64,000 bases of DNA from Spirochaetales bacterium (GTDB lineage Bacteria > Spirochaetota > Leptospiria > Leptospirales > Leptonemataceae): positions 82,086 to 146,085 of the forward strand of contig JACKOY010000009.1 in the NCBI GenBank assembly GCA_024233935.1, in the 5' to 3' direction. The notes beneath the pieces are model-generated. The model had not been told where the DNA came from, made no database searches, and saw only the letters and a program-made list of their open reading frames with translations. Within the stretch, counting starts at the first letter, position 1, and every line of letters starts with the position of its first letter. Position numbers and translations under genes: made by a program. Below are positions 8,110 to 16,297 of the stretch, piece after piece.

Positions 8110-9342
8110 ATGTCTCTGTACACGGTGGATCTCCAGGTTCCCCGGGGCCAAAACACCCGACTTCTGGACATTCTGAATGCTCCCGGCGTCGAACCGGTTT
8201 CGGCAAATCTGCTCTACTCGGATCCGCGCTCGACCTATTACCGCGTTGAAATCAGTACCGCGGACGATGCCCAGACCCTGGAGGCGCTGCTCAAGAAGAG
8301 CGCGCCGGATTCTGAGTTCAGGGTTCGGAGTGATACGTCACTTTTTGAAGGCAATCTGATCGATATTGTCCCAGGACGCTCCATTGATTTTCGCCGGTCC
8401 TTCATAGCCACTTCGCCGACAACCATTGAGGAGGTAGCAACCCGGCGCTACGCCCAGCGGACCAGCACGAACAGCCTGACCGGAAACCGAATCGGTCTGC
8501 TTTCTGACGGAAGCGGTCTGGAGGCCCAGCACCATGCTCTGTTGCGCCTGGAGCGCGACGCGTTCCTGCTCGCCCGGCATACCGATCTTCAGCCAATTCC
8601 GCTCTGGCTGGAAACCAGAAACGAAGAAGAATTCATCAAGACCGCCGTAGCGCTCAGCGTGAATTTCTTCGCACTACGTATTACGGGCCTTTCGCGGGAC
8701 TATGCCATGGACGTGTGCGAACGGCTGGAGGAGCAGGTCCAGATACCGGTGATTCACGGCGAGGCCATCGAAACCGCGGTCATGATGGCGGCCATTCTCG
8801 AGAACGCCGTGCGCCACTTCCAGGCCACCCTGGAGGACAAAGTGGCGGCCGTGATCGGCCTTGGACCCGCGGGGCACGGCCTGAAGAACTTCCTGGCGCG
8901 TCTCGGGCTCAAGAAGATCTACGGGATCGATGCGGATTTCCGACAGCTCACCCGGTTCGAAAGGGTGCACGGAATCGCCTCCAGCATTGACGCCGTCTAT
9001 GACTCGGCCGACTTCATTATTGTTACGCCAGGCTATCGAACGACCCTCGACCCGAAGCGCTTTCGACCCGGTCAGATCATTCTTTGCTTCAGTCCGGGCG
9101 TCGTCCAACGCAGCGAACTGCCGGCGGGGGTCTCGGATCGCTTCTTCGAGGCCAGCGAACCACACCCCGTATTCGTTTTGCCCGGACTCCTGGGCGCCCT
9201 TCACACGGCCGGCCGCAAGCGCCTCATGGAAGAAGATCTACGTCGCATATTGCAGACCCTGGCCGTACGCCCGGGCGACCCCGGATTCCTGCCTGTGCCG
9301 TCGGCAGACCTATTCCGCGCCCAGTTTCGGTCGCTGGGGTGA
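8110..9342 (+). CDS. Malic-enzyme-like NAD-binding protein with N-terminal ACT-like domain; metal site not conserved
   Basis: A 410-residue protein whose C-terminal part keeps the malic-enzyme NAD-binding domain: VIGLGPAGHGLKNFL (248-262) followed by IYGIDAD, with the preceding AVMMAAILENAVRH helix as in that family. The catalytic half aligns poorly at key points. Where malic enzymes have the metal ligands Glu-Asp and FHDDxxGTA, this protein has LRITGLS (189-195) and VIHGEAIETA (214-223). Residues 1-95 look like an ACT-type ligand-binding domain. It is therefore probably a regulatory or differently acting dehydrogenase rather than malic enzyme. It overlaps the convergent CWC gene by 33 bases. 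Confidence 0.72.
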   Translation: MSLYTVDLQVPRGQNTRLLDILNAPGVEPVSANLLYSDPRSTYYRVEISTADDAQTLEALLKKSAPDSEFRVRSDTSLFEGNLIDIVPGRSIDFRRSFIATSPTTIEEVATRRYAQRTSTNSLTGNRIGLLSDGSGLEAQHHALLRLERDAFLLARHTDLQPIPLWLETRNEEEFIKTAVALSVNFFALRITGLSRDYAMDVCERLEEQVQIPVIHGEAIETAVMMAAILENAVRHFQATLEDKVAAVIGLGPAGHGLKNFLARLGLKKIYGIDADFRQLTRFERVHGIASSIDAVYDSADFIIVTPGYRTTLDPKRFRPGQIILCFSPGVVQRSELPAGVSDRFFEASEPHPVFVLPGLLGALHTAGRKRLMEEDLRRILQTLAVRPGDPGFLPVPSADLFRAQFRSLG

Positions 9343-9555
9343 TTCCACTGCCGGTTTTGCGGCCGGCAAAACGGCGCCGGTCCTTCTCTGCAAGGCCGTA
9401 GGGCCCAGGCAACTGGATCCAGGCTCCGGCTCTATCGCCGGCAAGTCCATACACCAGCAGGTCTCTTCGCCTGCGCGAGCGCCGCAGCGAAATCGTTCCC
9501 CGGTCTCCGGACAGACGGCATTTGGAGTTTCGTCCGATGCACGCGCGGCTTTCAA
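9310..9555 (-). CDS. Cysteine-rich CWC-type small protein
   Basis: An 81-residue protein read from a TTG at 9555, one base after the stop of the upstream redoxin gene. It contains CPETGERFRCG (15-25) followed by ETCWCMDLP (31-39) and SSCLGPTAL (47-55), the order of motifs in the Cys_rich_CWC family (CPxCGxxFxC...CWC...LP...CLCxxC). Only five of the family's usual cysteines remain: 15, 24, 33, 35 and 49. Positions where the family has Cys hold Thr18, Gly51 and Ala54. The function of the family is unknown. The CWC match supports a real gene despite the weak start and the overlap with the convergent gene. Confidence 0.55.
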   Translation of the reverse strand: MKAARASDETPNAVCPETGERFRCGARAGEETCWCMDLPAIEPEPGSSCLGPTALQRRTGAVLPAAKPAVESPQRPKLGAE

Positions 9556-9556
9556 T

Positions 9557-10102
9557 TCAGCGCACCCACTTGATACTGCAGCCCATGCTGGGAAAACTCT
9601 TCTCCGGAGCGGTCCGCCGACCCAGGGCCGCTTCAATGAACAGCTCCATACTGGGTTCCTTGACCGCTGCGGGATTCTGCCAGTTGTCGTTGAGTCTTCC
9701 GTGATAGAACAACTCTCCGTCGGCGAACAAGAAGGGGTCCGGCGTGCATACGGCGCCGTAGGCTTTAGCAACACTCTGATCAGCGTCGAACAGGTACGGA
9801 AAGCGAATGCCGTGCTGCTCCGCGTAAGGCCGCATGGCTTCAAAACGATCTTCCGGATAATCCGGATTGTTGTTCGGGTTGATGGCGATAACGGTCAGTC
9901 CGTCGCCCGCGTATTTTTTCGACAATTCGATCAACACGGGCCAGGAAGCTTTCGCGTAGGGACAGTGATTGCATGTAAATGCAATCAAGGCCAGTTTCGA
10001 TTCGAGTTCGGCGCTATCATAGTCGCCGCCGTGCGCTTCTTTCAGGCGGAACGGGATCATGGGAGTTCCGACCTCCATTTGTTCCGATTCCAGTAGTGCC
10101 AT
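9557..10102 (-). CDS. Thioredoxin-fold redoxin (AhpC/TlpA-like)
   Basis: A cytoplasmic thioredoxin-fold protein of 181 residues, probably a thiol peroxidase or disulfide reductase. The active-site motif is FTCNHCPYAKAS, with Cys44 and Cys47. The family's VIAINPNNNPDYPEDR and later GAVCTPDPFLF (cis-Pro loop, TPDPF) are present. This matches the thioredoxin-family group annotated as 'redoxin domain, CNHCPY'. There is no signal peptide. A GGAGG sequence before the ATG at 10102 supports the start. The gene lies downstream of GDPD on the same strand, with a hairpin in the 62-base gap, and just upstream of the CWC gene. Confidence 0.87.
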   Translation of the reverse strand: MALLESEQMEVGTPMIPFRLKEAHGGDYDSAELESKLALIAFTCNHCPYAKASWPVLIELSKKYAGDGLTVIAINPNNNPDYPEDRFEAMRPYAEQHGIRFPYLFDADQSVAKAYGAVCTPDPFLFADGELFYHGRLNDNWQNPAAVKEPSMELFIEAALGRRTAPEKSFPSMGCSIKWVR

Positions 10103-10127
10103 TCTTAACCTCCAGCTTGTAATCCAA

Positions 10128-10154
10128 CACCGCTCCGGGGCGCGCTGAGCGGTG
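10128..10154 (-). terminator. Hairpin between GDPD and redoxin genes (weak terminator candidate)
   Basis: CACCGCT and AGCGGTG form a 7-base-pair stem around a 13-base loop, just after the GDPD stop on the minus strand. The following bases (TTGGATTACAAG) are not a convincing T-tract, so it could be a weak terminator or an attenuating hairpin. The redoxin gene has its own GGAGG immediately downstream. Confidence 0.3.
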
Positions 10155-10164
10155 GCGGCAGAGT

Positions 10165-11145
10165 TCAGTAGCCGAGGTCGGCCAGGATGCCTTCCACGTC
10201 CGGGACCGGCCTACCGTAGAACGCCAGGAGCAAGTCGCTTCTATCTGTAAAGAAGCCATCGCTGCCGAAAAAGGAAAGCAGTTGCATCTGCCAGGTCAGG
10301 TTCACCGTGTAAGGATGAATCACGAGGCCTCGCTCGTGGGCGGGTCCGCTGTACCAGGGATACGCGAGATAACCAACCGGACCAACGCCGTCTCCGACTT
10401 CCGCGGCCGCTTCAAGCAACTGATCCCATCCCTGTTCGGCTTCCATTTCCGTACCAATCAGGTAGATACGCGGAACGTGCGGTGCCAGTTCTTTCAAACG
10501 ACGCAAACTATCGATTGAGAACGACTGGAAAATCAGGCGCGCGGGGCCGTCCGAACTGGTACGCACAAATCCACGCGCCGCCAGCAGGGCCACGAGTTCC
10601 TCCTCAATACCCGGAAATTGTTCAGGGGCCTTCGTTTCCAGATAAAGGCCCGGCCCATCGTTACCGGCAATTTCAAGCAACTCATCAATGCGCAGAATGC
10701 GAAGACCGGCGTACGCTGGCCGGGCCCGCTCGGGATAGGCTTCGTTAAACCAGCTACCGGCATCAAGTTGCGCCAGCTCGGCCCAGGTAAAATCGCCGAT
10801 TCCCGCCTCAGCCCGCTCCGGGAAGCGCGAGGCGGCATTCGTGGTTCGGGCCACGCTATCGTCGTGAAAGGCGACCAGAACGCCATCTCGCGTGCGCTGA
10901 ACGTCCGCCTCCAGATAATCCACGCCCAGCGCCCGCGCCAACCGGTACGCCACGGCCGTTTCTTCCGGGGCCAGGCCCGAAAGCCCGCGGTGAGCGACCA
11001 CGGCCGGATAGGCGATGCCCGCCTCGGTCGCGTAAGGCTGACCGGCCAGGGGCGGGCTCTCGCTTGTAGAAAATAGAAGCAGGCCCAGCAAAAGGGCAAG
11101 CAGGGCGCCGGCGACCCGAACTACCATTAACAGCAACGATTTCAT
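10165..11145 (-). CDS. Glycerophosphodiester phosphodiesterase, membrane-anchored or exported
   Basis: Hydrolyses glycerophosphodiesters from phospholipid turnover to glycerol-3-phosphate and an alcohol. The 326-residue protein begins with one hydrophobic segment (residues 5-25), so it is anchored or secreted outside the cytoplasmic membrane. GDPD motifs are intact: AHRGLSGLAPEET (51-63), DYLEADVQRTRDG with the metal-binding Glu and Asp, and VAFHDDSVARTTN with the catalytic His. LYLETKAP later is the third metal-binding Glu. Its partners here (panC, redoxin) give no pathway clue. Confidence 0.9.
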   Translation of the reverse strand: MKSLLLMVVRVAGALLALLLGLLLFSTSESPPLAGQPYATEAGIAYPAVVAHRGLSGLAPEETAVAYRLARALGVDYLEADVQRTRDGVLVAFHDDSVARTTNAASRFPERAEAGIGDFTWAELAQLDAGSWFNEAYPERARPAYAGLRILRIDELLEIAGNDGPGLYLETKAPEQFPGIEEELVALLAARGFVRTSSDGPARLIFQSFSIDSLRRLKELAPHVPRIYLIGTEMEAEQGWDQLLEAAAEVGDGVGPVGYLAYPWYSGPAHERGLVIHPYTVNLTWQMQLLSFFGSDGFFTDRSDLLLAFYGRPVPDVEGILADLGY

Positions 11146-11175
11146 AGTATGTGCATCGCAGGCGCGCGCACGACT

Positions 11176-12045
11176 TCAATCAGAAATCGGCCGTTCGGGA
11201 CCTATTCGTAGATTGTCTATCAGGCGCACGCCCTCGCAGAATACCGCCACCGCAATCAGGAAAGCCTGATCGGGCTCGAGTCTGTCCAGACGCTGCAGGT
11301 TTTGTTCGTCGACCAGTTCGACGTACTCCACGCGGTTCAGAGAACCGGAAGAGATTACATCACGGACAATCTCACAAAGTTCAGTCGGATTGTCGTTTCC
11401 ATCCTTATGGGCCTTCTCGGCAATCCTCAGGGCACGAAAGATCAATCCGGCATGTTCGAGGCCGCGCGCGCTCAAGCGCACGTTGCGCGAGGACAAAGCT
11501 CGTCCATCCTCTTCGCGCACCGTTTCGACACCGATGACCTGAACGCCCATGTCGAGTTCAGCGGCCATGGTCGCAATCACCCGGTACTGCTGGTAGTCCT
11601 TGAGGCCGAAGTAGGCCCGCGTCGGCAAAAGCAGGTTAAACAGGCGCGCCACAATAAAGAGCACCCCCTCAAAATGTCCGGGACGATACTCTCCGCACAT
11701 GTAACGCGTCAGCTCCGGCATGGCCATGCGCAGGTGAGGCTTGCCTTCCGGAAAAAGCTCGTCGGCTTCGGGCAAAAAGACCAAAGCCACGCCCTCCTCG
11801 GAGCAGATACTCAGGTCGCGTTCGTGATCTATCGGGTAGCGTTCGTAATCCGTCGGATCGTTGAACTGCAGGGGATTTACAAAGATACTTACAACGACGC
11901 TTGCATTTTCGGTCGCCGCCGCCTGCATCAGGGCTCGATGGCCGGCATGCAGATATCCCATCGTAGCAACGAAACCCAGCGGACCCCGGGCCCGTAGCTG
12001 ATTGAGTCCGTCCCGCAATTCCTGTCTGTTTCTGGCGACAATCAT
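11176..12045 (-). CDS. panC: Pantothenate synthetase
   Basis: Condenses pantoate and beta-alanine with ATP to pantothenate, the precursor of coenzyme A. At 289 residues it is the usual family length. Visible motifs: TMGYLHAGH (28-36; the HIGH-like ATP site), FVNPLQF, CGEYRPGHFEGV, YFGLKDYQQ and ALSSRN (KMSKS equivalent). The start overlaps the SDR stop by 4 bases (ATGA), and the SDR overlaps mnmA the same way, so mnmA-SDR-panC are a tightly coupled operon. No panB or panD is visible in the window. Confidence 0.96.
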   Translation of the reverse strand: MIVARNRQELRDGLNQLRARGPLGFVATMGYLHAGHRALMQAAATENASVVVSIFVNPLQFNDPTDYERYPIDHERDLSICSEEGVALVFLPEADELFPEGKPHLRMAMPELTRYMCGEYRPGHFEGVLFIVARLFNLLLPTRAYFGLKDYQQYRVIATMAAELDMGVQVIGVETVREEDGRALSSRNVRLSARGLEHAGLIFRALRIAEKAHKDGNDNPTELCEIVRDVISSGSLNRVEYVELVDEQNLQRLDRLEPDQAFLIAVAVFCEGVRLIDNLRIGPERPISD

Positions 12046-12761
12046 TTCATCTTTCGTATATCAACAAAACTGCCGCTGGAGTACTGGCGCAAGTCATCGA
12101 GGCGGGCCACGATGCGTCGCGCGGCCTCAACCGGTTCAGGCATGGCGTCGGTATAACGTGCATCTCGCAGTCTCTGGACCGATGGAAACTTTCTTACATC
12201 GGGCTCGGAGTACATGTAATCCTGCATGGCGGTATCCACCAATCCCGGCGCAAGCGAAACAAAGTGCGTTTCCGGGACTTCGGCGGCGTACAGCTGGACC
12301 AGCATATTCAGAGCCGCCTTGGAGATCGCGTACCCGCCCCAGCCGCGATGGCCGTTAACCGATGCACCCGATGATATAGCGATGACCTGGTTCGGCTTTT
12401 CCGGCTGTGAACAGAGTGCATCCAGCAACTCTTTGTTGGCCCAAACATTCACGTCCAGGATCGATTGAAGTTCTGCCAGGTCGGTGTCGCGCAGGTCCTG
12501 GATCTCACCCAGTACTCCGGCGTTCAGAAACACGCGCGAAGGTCGGCCATGCATCGCCGTAAACTCGCCGACTGCATTTCCAATGGACCCCAGTTGAGAA
12601 AGATCCAGCTTCAAAAATGAAAAGCCATCCTGGTTGGTTATTTCCGGGGGTTCGCTGCGCCCCACTCCCAGCACTTCCCAGCCTTCCTCCAGGTGCACAC
12701 GCACAAGACCCTGGCCCAGGCCCCGGGAAACACCGGTGATCAGCACCCGCTTGCCGGTCAT
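12042..12761 (-). CDS. Short-chain dehydrogenase/reductase
   Basis: A 239-residue classical SDR with NAD(P)-binding GVSRGLGQG (10-18), a Ser at about 130 (AISSGASV) and the YxxxK pair Tyr144/Lys148 (YAISK). The loop after the first strand contains VGRSE, which suggests but does not prove NADP preference. The C-terminal PGLVDTAM is the usual SDR PGxxxT turn. Substrate is unknown. The gene is sandwiched between mnmA and panC with 4-base overlaps on both sides, but a link to either pathway is not established. Confidence 0.9.
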   Translation of the reverse strand: MTGKRVLITGVSRGLGQGLVRVHLEEGWEVLGVGRSEPPEITNQDGFSFLKLDLSQLGSIGNAVGEFTAMHGRPSRVFLNAGVLGEIQDLRDTDLAELQSILDVNVWANKELLDALCSQPEKPNQVIAISSGASVNGHRGWGGYAISKAALNMLVQLYAAEVPETHFVSLAPGLVDTAMQDYMYSEPDVRKFPSVQRLRDARYTDAMPEPVEAARRIVARLDDLRQYSSGSFVDIRKMK

Positions 12762-13831
12762 GGGCTTCGTCGGCTTACAGCCAGCTCTTCCTCAATCACG
12801 CCGCAACCCAGGCAGACATCTTCTTCATAAAAGACCGCGTACTGCCCCGGAGCAATGCCCTGATCGGCGGCGTCCAGAGTAACGTCCAAAAAATCAGAAC
12901 CCGGGACGATTGTGCAGTGATAGAAGTGTTCTCCGTGTCGGACCTTCACTCGTAGCGCGGACGACTCCGGGGACCGCAGCCAGTTGAGCCGGGAAACCCG
13001 AAAGGAGTTGCGGGGCTTGTCTTCGGTGAAGTAATCCCGGGAGACCAGCACCCGATTGTTTTCCAGATCTTTTTTGACGACATACCAGGGACCGCCGGAA
13101 AGCCCGAGCCCCTGTCGTTGGCCAATCGTGTAAAACCAGACGCCACTATGTTCGCCCAGGACCGCGCCGGTTTCGAATTCGACAATCGGGCCGGGCCTTT
13201 CACCCAGATGATGACGCACAAAATCTCGAAAGCTGATCTTGCCCAGAAAACACAGGCCCTGACTGTCGGGGCGACTCTGGTTCGGTAGATTGAGCTGCCC
13301 GGCCATCTCGCGCACTTCCCGCTTTTCCAGGGAACCAATGGGAAATTCTGCCCGCGCCAGCTGAGCCGCGCTCAGGTTCGCCAGAAAATAGGTCTGATCC
13401 TTGAAGGCATCTTTCGCCAGAGTGAGCCGCGCGTCACCATCGGCCCGCCCTACACGCGCGTAGTGTCCGGTGACGACGCGCTCAAATCCAGGCTCAATCG
13501 CGTCCAGAAAGGCCCCGAATTTGACGTGCGTGTTGCAGAGCACGTCGGGATTCGGTGTGCGGCCGCTTCGAATCTCGACCAGTGCGTGCTCAATGACTCG
13601 GTCCCAGTAAGCGCGTTGCACGGAAATCACTTCCAGCGGCACGCGCGCCTCTTCGCAAACTGCACGGACGTATTCCAGGTCCTCTTCCCAGGGACATTGA
13701 CCCAGGTACTCCAGCTCGTTTTCCAGCCACACTTTCAAATAGAAAGCGCGCACATCGTGCCCGGCCTGCCGCACAAGGTGCAAAGCGACCGAACTGTCCA
13801 CACCTCCGGAAACAAGCGCCGCAACCTTCAT
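12758..13831 (-). CDS. mnmA: tRNA-specific 2-thiouridylase MnmA
   Basis: Thiolates U34 of tRNA-Lys, -Glu and -Gln using sulfur relayed from cysteine desulfurase. The 357-residue protein shows the PP-loop SGGVDSS (8-14), the NPDVLCNTHVKFG element carrying one catalytic Cys, and the LCFLGKISFRDF stretch with the second. The ATG at 13831 (MKVAALVSGGVD) is chosen over 13897 because it matches the family N-terminus. The extra upstream codons would run through a hairpin and T-tract. Its stop overlaps the SDR start by 4 bases. mnmE, another wobble-U34 enzyme, is also in this window. Confidence 0.95.
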   Translation of the reverse strand: MKVAALVSGGVDSSVALHLVRQAGHDVRAFYLKVWLENELEYLGQCPWEEDLEYVRAVCEEARVPLEVISVQRAYWDRVIEHALVEIRSGRTPNPDVLCNTHVKFGAFLDAIEPGFERVVTGHYARVGRADGDARLTLAKDAFKDQTYFLANLSAAQLARAEFPIGSLEKREVREMAGQLNLPNQSRPDSQGLCFLGKISFRDFVRHHLGERPGPIVEFETGAVLGEHSGVWFYTIGQRQGLGLSGGPWYVVKKDLENNRVLVSRDYFTEDKPRNSFRVSRLNWLRSPESSALRVKVRHGEHFYHCTIVPGSDFLDVTLDAADQGIAPGQYAVFYEEDVCLGCGVIEEELAVSRRSP

Positions 13832-13841
13832 ACTGAAGTCA

Positions 13842-13886
13842 GAAAAATCGGCCCCGGCGGGGCTGACGACAAAAAGGCGCTGCGCC
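13842..13886 (-). terminator. Possible tandem Rho-independent terminator after the flagellar operon
   Basis: Read on the minus strand, GGCG-CAG-CGCC followed by five Ts, then GCCCC-GCC-GGGGC followed by CGATTTTT. Both lie between the 13923-14309 gene and mnmA. The stems are short (4 and 5 pairs) but GC-only. The second ends just 11 bases before the mnmA ATG, so it could also act as an attenuator in the mnmA leader. Confidence 0.4.
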
Positions 13887-13922
13887 CGGCCGGGCAAATG
13901 TTCCGGCCCTGAAAAACCGGGC

Positions 13923-14309
13923 CTATTGACCGGGAGTGAGATAGTCGATGCGTGTCACGAGGGAACCCTGCATTTTGAGTCCCAGATTCCATCCCGAGTT
14001 CAGGTGAGCGTCCAGTCTTTCCAGCTCCTGAAGGCAGGCCGCGGGCGCACCACAATGATAGTGCACGGCATGGCTATCGGAATGAAAGGCCCACACGCCC
14101 GGGTGGGTCATGATGATCGTCACGAACAGTCGGCCGTCGATCTGCTCGGAGACCACATGGCTGACATAACGCCGATTGGTCACACGGTAATCAAAACTAC
14201 TTCCAACGGATGGGTATTCGGCCTGAACGGAATAAGGCGCGAACGACAGCACAGCCAATATCAAACAAAACAGCCACAGCCGGGCAGAACCGCTACTGAG
14301 CGTCATCAC
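13923..14309 (-). CDS. Small secreted hypothetical protein
   Basis: A 128-residue protein I do not recognise. It has a clear Sec signal peptide (hydrophobic residues about 11-29, ending SVQA) and a mature part of about 95 residues with two cysteines (YHCGAP, AACLQ) that could pair in the periplasm, plus several histidines around them. It is the last gene of the flgK-flgL-fliW-csrA transcript, and its start lies 17 bases inside csrA, implying translational coupling. A periplasmic or flagellum-related role is possible only by position. Confidence 0.7.
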   Translation of the reverse strand: MMTLSSGSARLWLFCLILAVLSFAPYSVQAEYPSVGSSFDYRVTNRRYVSHVVSEQIDGRLFVTIIMTHPGVWAFHSDSHAVHYHCGAPAACLQELERLDAHLNSGWNLGLKMQGSLVTRIDYLTPGQ

Positions 14310-14544
14310 GGGCGCGCTTTTTTTGAATAAGGACGTCCAGATTTTTCAGAGCATCGGGTGAGCTTTCGGCGGCCCGGCGGTTCTGCTCCTGGATCTCGCG
14401 ATAGACTTCCGAACGATGCACGGATACGTGCCTGGGCGCGCGAATGCCCAGCTTGATCTGATCACCTTTCATGTCCACGACGACGACTTCAATGTCGTCG
14501 CCAATCATGATCGATTCGTTTATCCTTCGCGCCAGAACGAGCAA
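14293..14544 (-). CDS. csrA: Carbon storage regulator CsrA
   Basis: Small RNA-binding dimer that blocks or stabilises mRNAs at GGA motifs; in spirochaetes and Bacillus it represses flagellar protein translation and is antagonised by FliW. The 83-residue product reads (M)LVLARRINESIMIGDD and later IRAPRHVSVHRSEVY, the standard CsrA core, plus a longer charged tail ending KKRARDDAQ. The start is a TTG at 14544, two bases after the fliW stop, with GGAAGG five bases upstream. A longer reading from 14592 would need an unrelated N-terminus overlapping fliW. Confidence 0.95.
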   Translation of the reverse strand: MLVLARRINESIMIGDDIEVVVVDMKGDQIKLGIRAPRHVSVHRSEVYREIQEQNRRAAESSPDALKNLDVLIQKKRARDDAQ

Positions 14545-14545
14545 G

Positions 14546-14989
14546 TTAGCCTTCCAGTTGATCCATGATGGATACTCGAACCACGTGCGCATCGTCTCCC
14601 GAAATCACCTGGCGGCCGATGCGTTCGTCTGTATTGACCAGTATGGGGCCCTGCAGGTTTGCCGTCATCTTTTCCGGATGATCCCGGGGAATCGTTACAA
14701 TAAGATAGATGGTGCAGTCTTCGACTTTCTCGACCTTCAGCTGCTCCAGGTCCGAACGCATGAGTACCGGTCGGTATGCCTCTTTAAGAAAGAGGTGCGG
14801 CTCAATCACAATAAACGCCAGGTCGGGTCGGGCGGTTGATTGCAGCCACTTGAACGGCGAGTCCGGTCGCTCACCAAGCAGCGCGAACTCACGCACGTCC
14901 GAAAAGCCGAACAGGCCGTCCGGGAACTGAATGTTTTCGGCCGGGTTGATCTCGACCGTTCCGAGCGCTCTGGTTGCTAGCTGGGGCAT
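14546..14989 (-). CDS. fliW: Flagellar assembly factor FliW
   Basis: Binds flagellin and CsrA, coupling flagellin secretion to its translation. The 147-residue protein is normal length and shows the FliW elements FPDGLFGFSDVREFAL (residues ~22-37) and PDLAFIVIEPHLF, then IVTIPRDHPEKMTANLQGP, the conserved 'NLxGPI' strand. It lies between flgL and csrA on the minus strand, the arrangement seen where FliW and CsrA work as a partner-switch pair. The gap to csrA is one base after the stop. Confidence 0.95.
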   Translation of the reverse strand: MPQLATRALGTVEINPAENIQFPDGLFGFSDVREFALLGERPDSPFKWLQSTARPDLAFIVIEPHLFLKEAYRPVLMRSDLEQLKVEKVEDCTIYLIVTIPRDHPEKMTANLQGPILVNTDERIGRQVISGDDAHVVRVSIMDQLEG

Positions 14990-15011
14990 TCCTTAGTTCA
15001 CTCCCTTATCT

Positions 15012-16280
15012 CTAACGCAAGAAGTCCATCAGTTGGGGCCGAATGATGCGGGCGCCAATGTTCAGAGCGTACTGGTGCACGGTCTCCAGCCACTTCAGAT
15101 CAATGATGGCTTCGGGCACGTCTACGCCTTCGCTCTTTGCCAGCAGTTCGGTCATAAAGGTCTGATCCCACGAAACCCGACGATCGTGCTCTTCCACACG
15201 ATTCTGACGCGCCCCTATTTCCGCGCGATAGCGCAACAGGTTGTTCAGGGCTTCGTCAAGGTTTGCCAGGTCGTTGCCTGAAATTTCCAGCTGATCACCG
15301 GCCATCAGGTCATCACGCAACTTGATCATGAGGTCAAAGACGCTTCGCCCGCTGACCCGTGCCGATTCCGCGTAGTTGCCGGGCGGCTCCGAATGTCCTT
15401 CGTTGATCATGCCCAGATCTCTGAGGGCGGTGCTGTCGCCAACGTCTTCCAGCCATATTTCATGCGGTGACGTGGTGTGCAAAGACAGGCTATCCTGACC
15501 AACTTTGCTGGCTTTCACTTCAATATTCGAATTGTTGATCTTGTCGATGATGTCGTCGATCGTATCCCCGGCGGCCACACGAATGTCCACACCGTCAATG
15601 CGAAAGACCTGTTCGCGATCGGCCACATAGCCCGATCCATCCTGACTGGAGGTAACAGTCATGTTGGTGCCCCAGAAGACACGGTTACCGGGCAGGTTTA
15701 CATCGATGTACTGACCGCGTTCAACCTCGCGCAGTTGCATGCCGATGTCACCCCGATAGCGAACAGCCGTGATCATGTTTTCGGTGCCGAGACCGGTCAA
15801 TCCGGGCACGCTCGCCTGCAAAGTCTCAAAGGGCTCTTCTTCGGCCTGGTGACCGCTGAAAAGATACCGTCCCGTGGCATCGCGGCCGTTGCCGGTCTGA
15901 ATCATCTGTCGCAAATGCTGGTCCACTTCACGGGCGATGGCGTTGCGCAATTCAAAATGGTCGTCACCCTGATAGATGCCATTCGAGGCCTGGACCGCAA
16001 GAACGCGCACACGTTGCATAATCTCCGTGAGGCTGCCCAACTGTCCGTCCATATGATTGAGCCGCGACTGGGCATTCGTCAGGTTGTTCTCGAACTGCTC
16101 CAACTCGCTTACTCGAGTCCGGAAGTACATCTGGTTCGTGGCGCCCGACGGATCGTCCGCGGGCCGCCGAATGCGCTGACCGGTCGCCAGCTGATTCTCC
16201 ACGCGGTCCATCTCCATCTGGTGGCGTGTTACGTTACGCACCAGCTGGCTATTTTTCATTATGTCTGTTATTCGCATCAT
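15012..16280 (-). CDS. flgL: Flagellar hook-associated protein 3 (hook-filament junction)
   Basis: Junction protein between hook (via FlgK) and filament; exported by the flagellar type III system into the periplasm in spirochaetes. The 422-residue protein starts MRITDIMKNSQLVRNVTRHQ and has a flagellin-like N-terminal coiled coil (LATGQRIRRPADDPSGA) and a C-terminal helix ending in RPQLMDFLR, typical of FlgL. A second ATG three bases inside the first is equally possible. It lies 17 bases after flgK on the same strand, with fliW following after 22 bases. Confidence 0.95.
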   Translation of the reverse strand: MMRITDIMKNSQLVRNVTRHQMEMDRVENQLATGQRIRRPADDPSGATNQMYFRTRVSELEQFENNLTNAQSRLNHMDGQLGSLTEIMQRVRVLAVQASNGIYQGDDHFELRNAIAREVDQHLRQMIQTGNGRDATGRYLFSGHQAEEEPFETLQASVPGLTGLGTENMITAVRYRGDIGMQLREVERGQYIDVNLPGNRVFWGTNMTVTSSQDGSGYVADREQVFRIDGVDIRVAAGDTIDDIIDKINNSNIEVKASKVGQDSLSLHTTSPHEIWLEDVGDSTALRDLGMINEGHSEPPGNYAESARVSGRSVFDLMIKLRDDLMAGDQLEISGNDLANLDEALNNLLRYRAEIGARQNRVEEHDRRVSWDQTFMTELLAKSEGVDVPEAIIDLKWLETVHQYALNIGARIIRPQLMDFLR

Positions 16281-16297
16281 GGTCTATATCCCTGCCT

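Noticed and set aside
8930..10096. 388-codon + strand frame across the malic-enzyme-like, CWC and redoxin genes
   Set aside because: Overlaps three genes supported by motifs; its product shows no domain.
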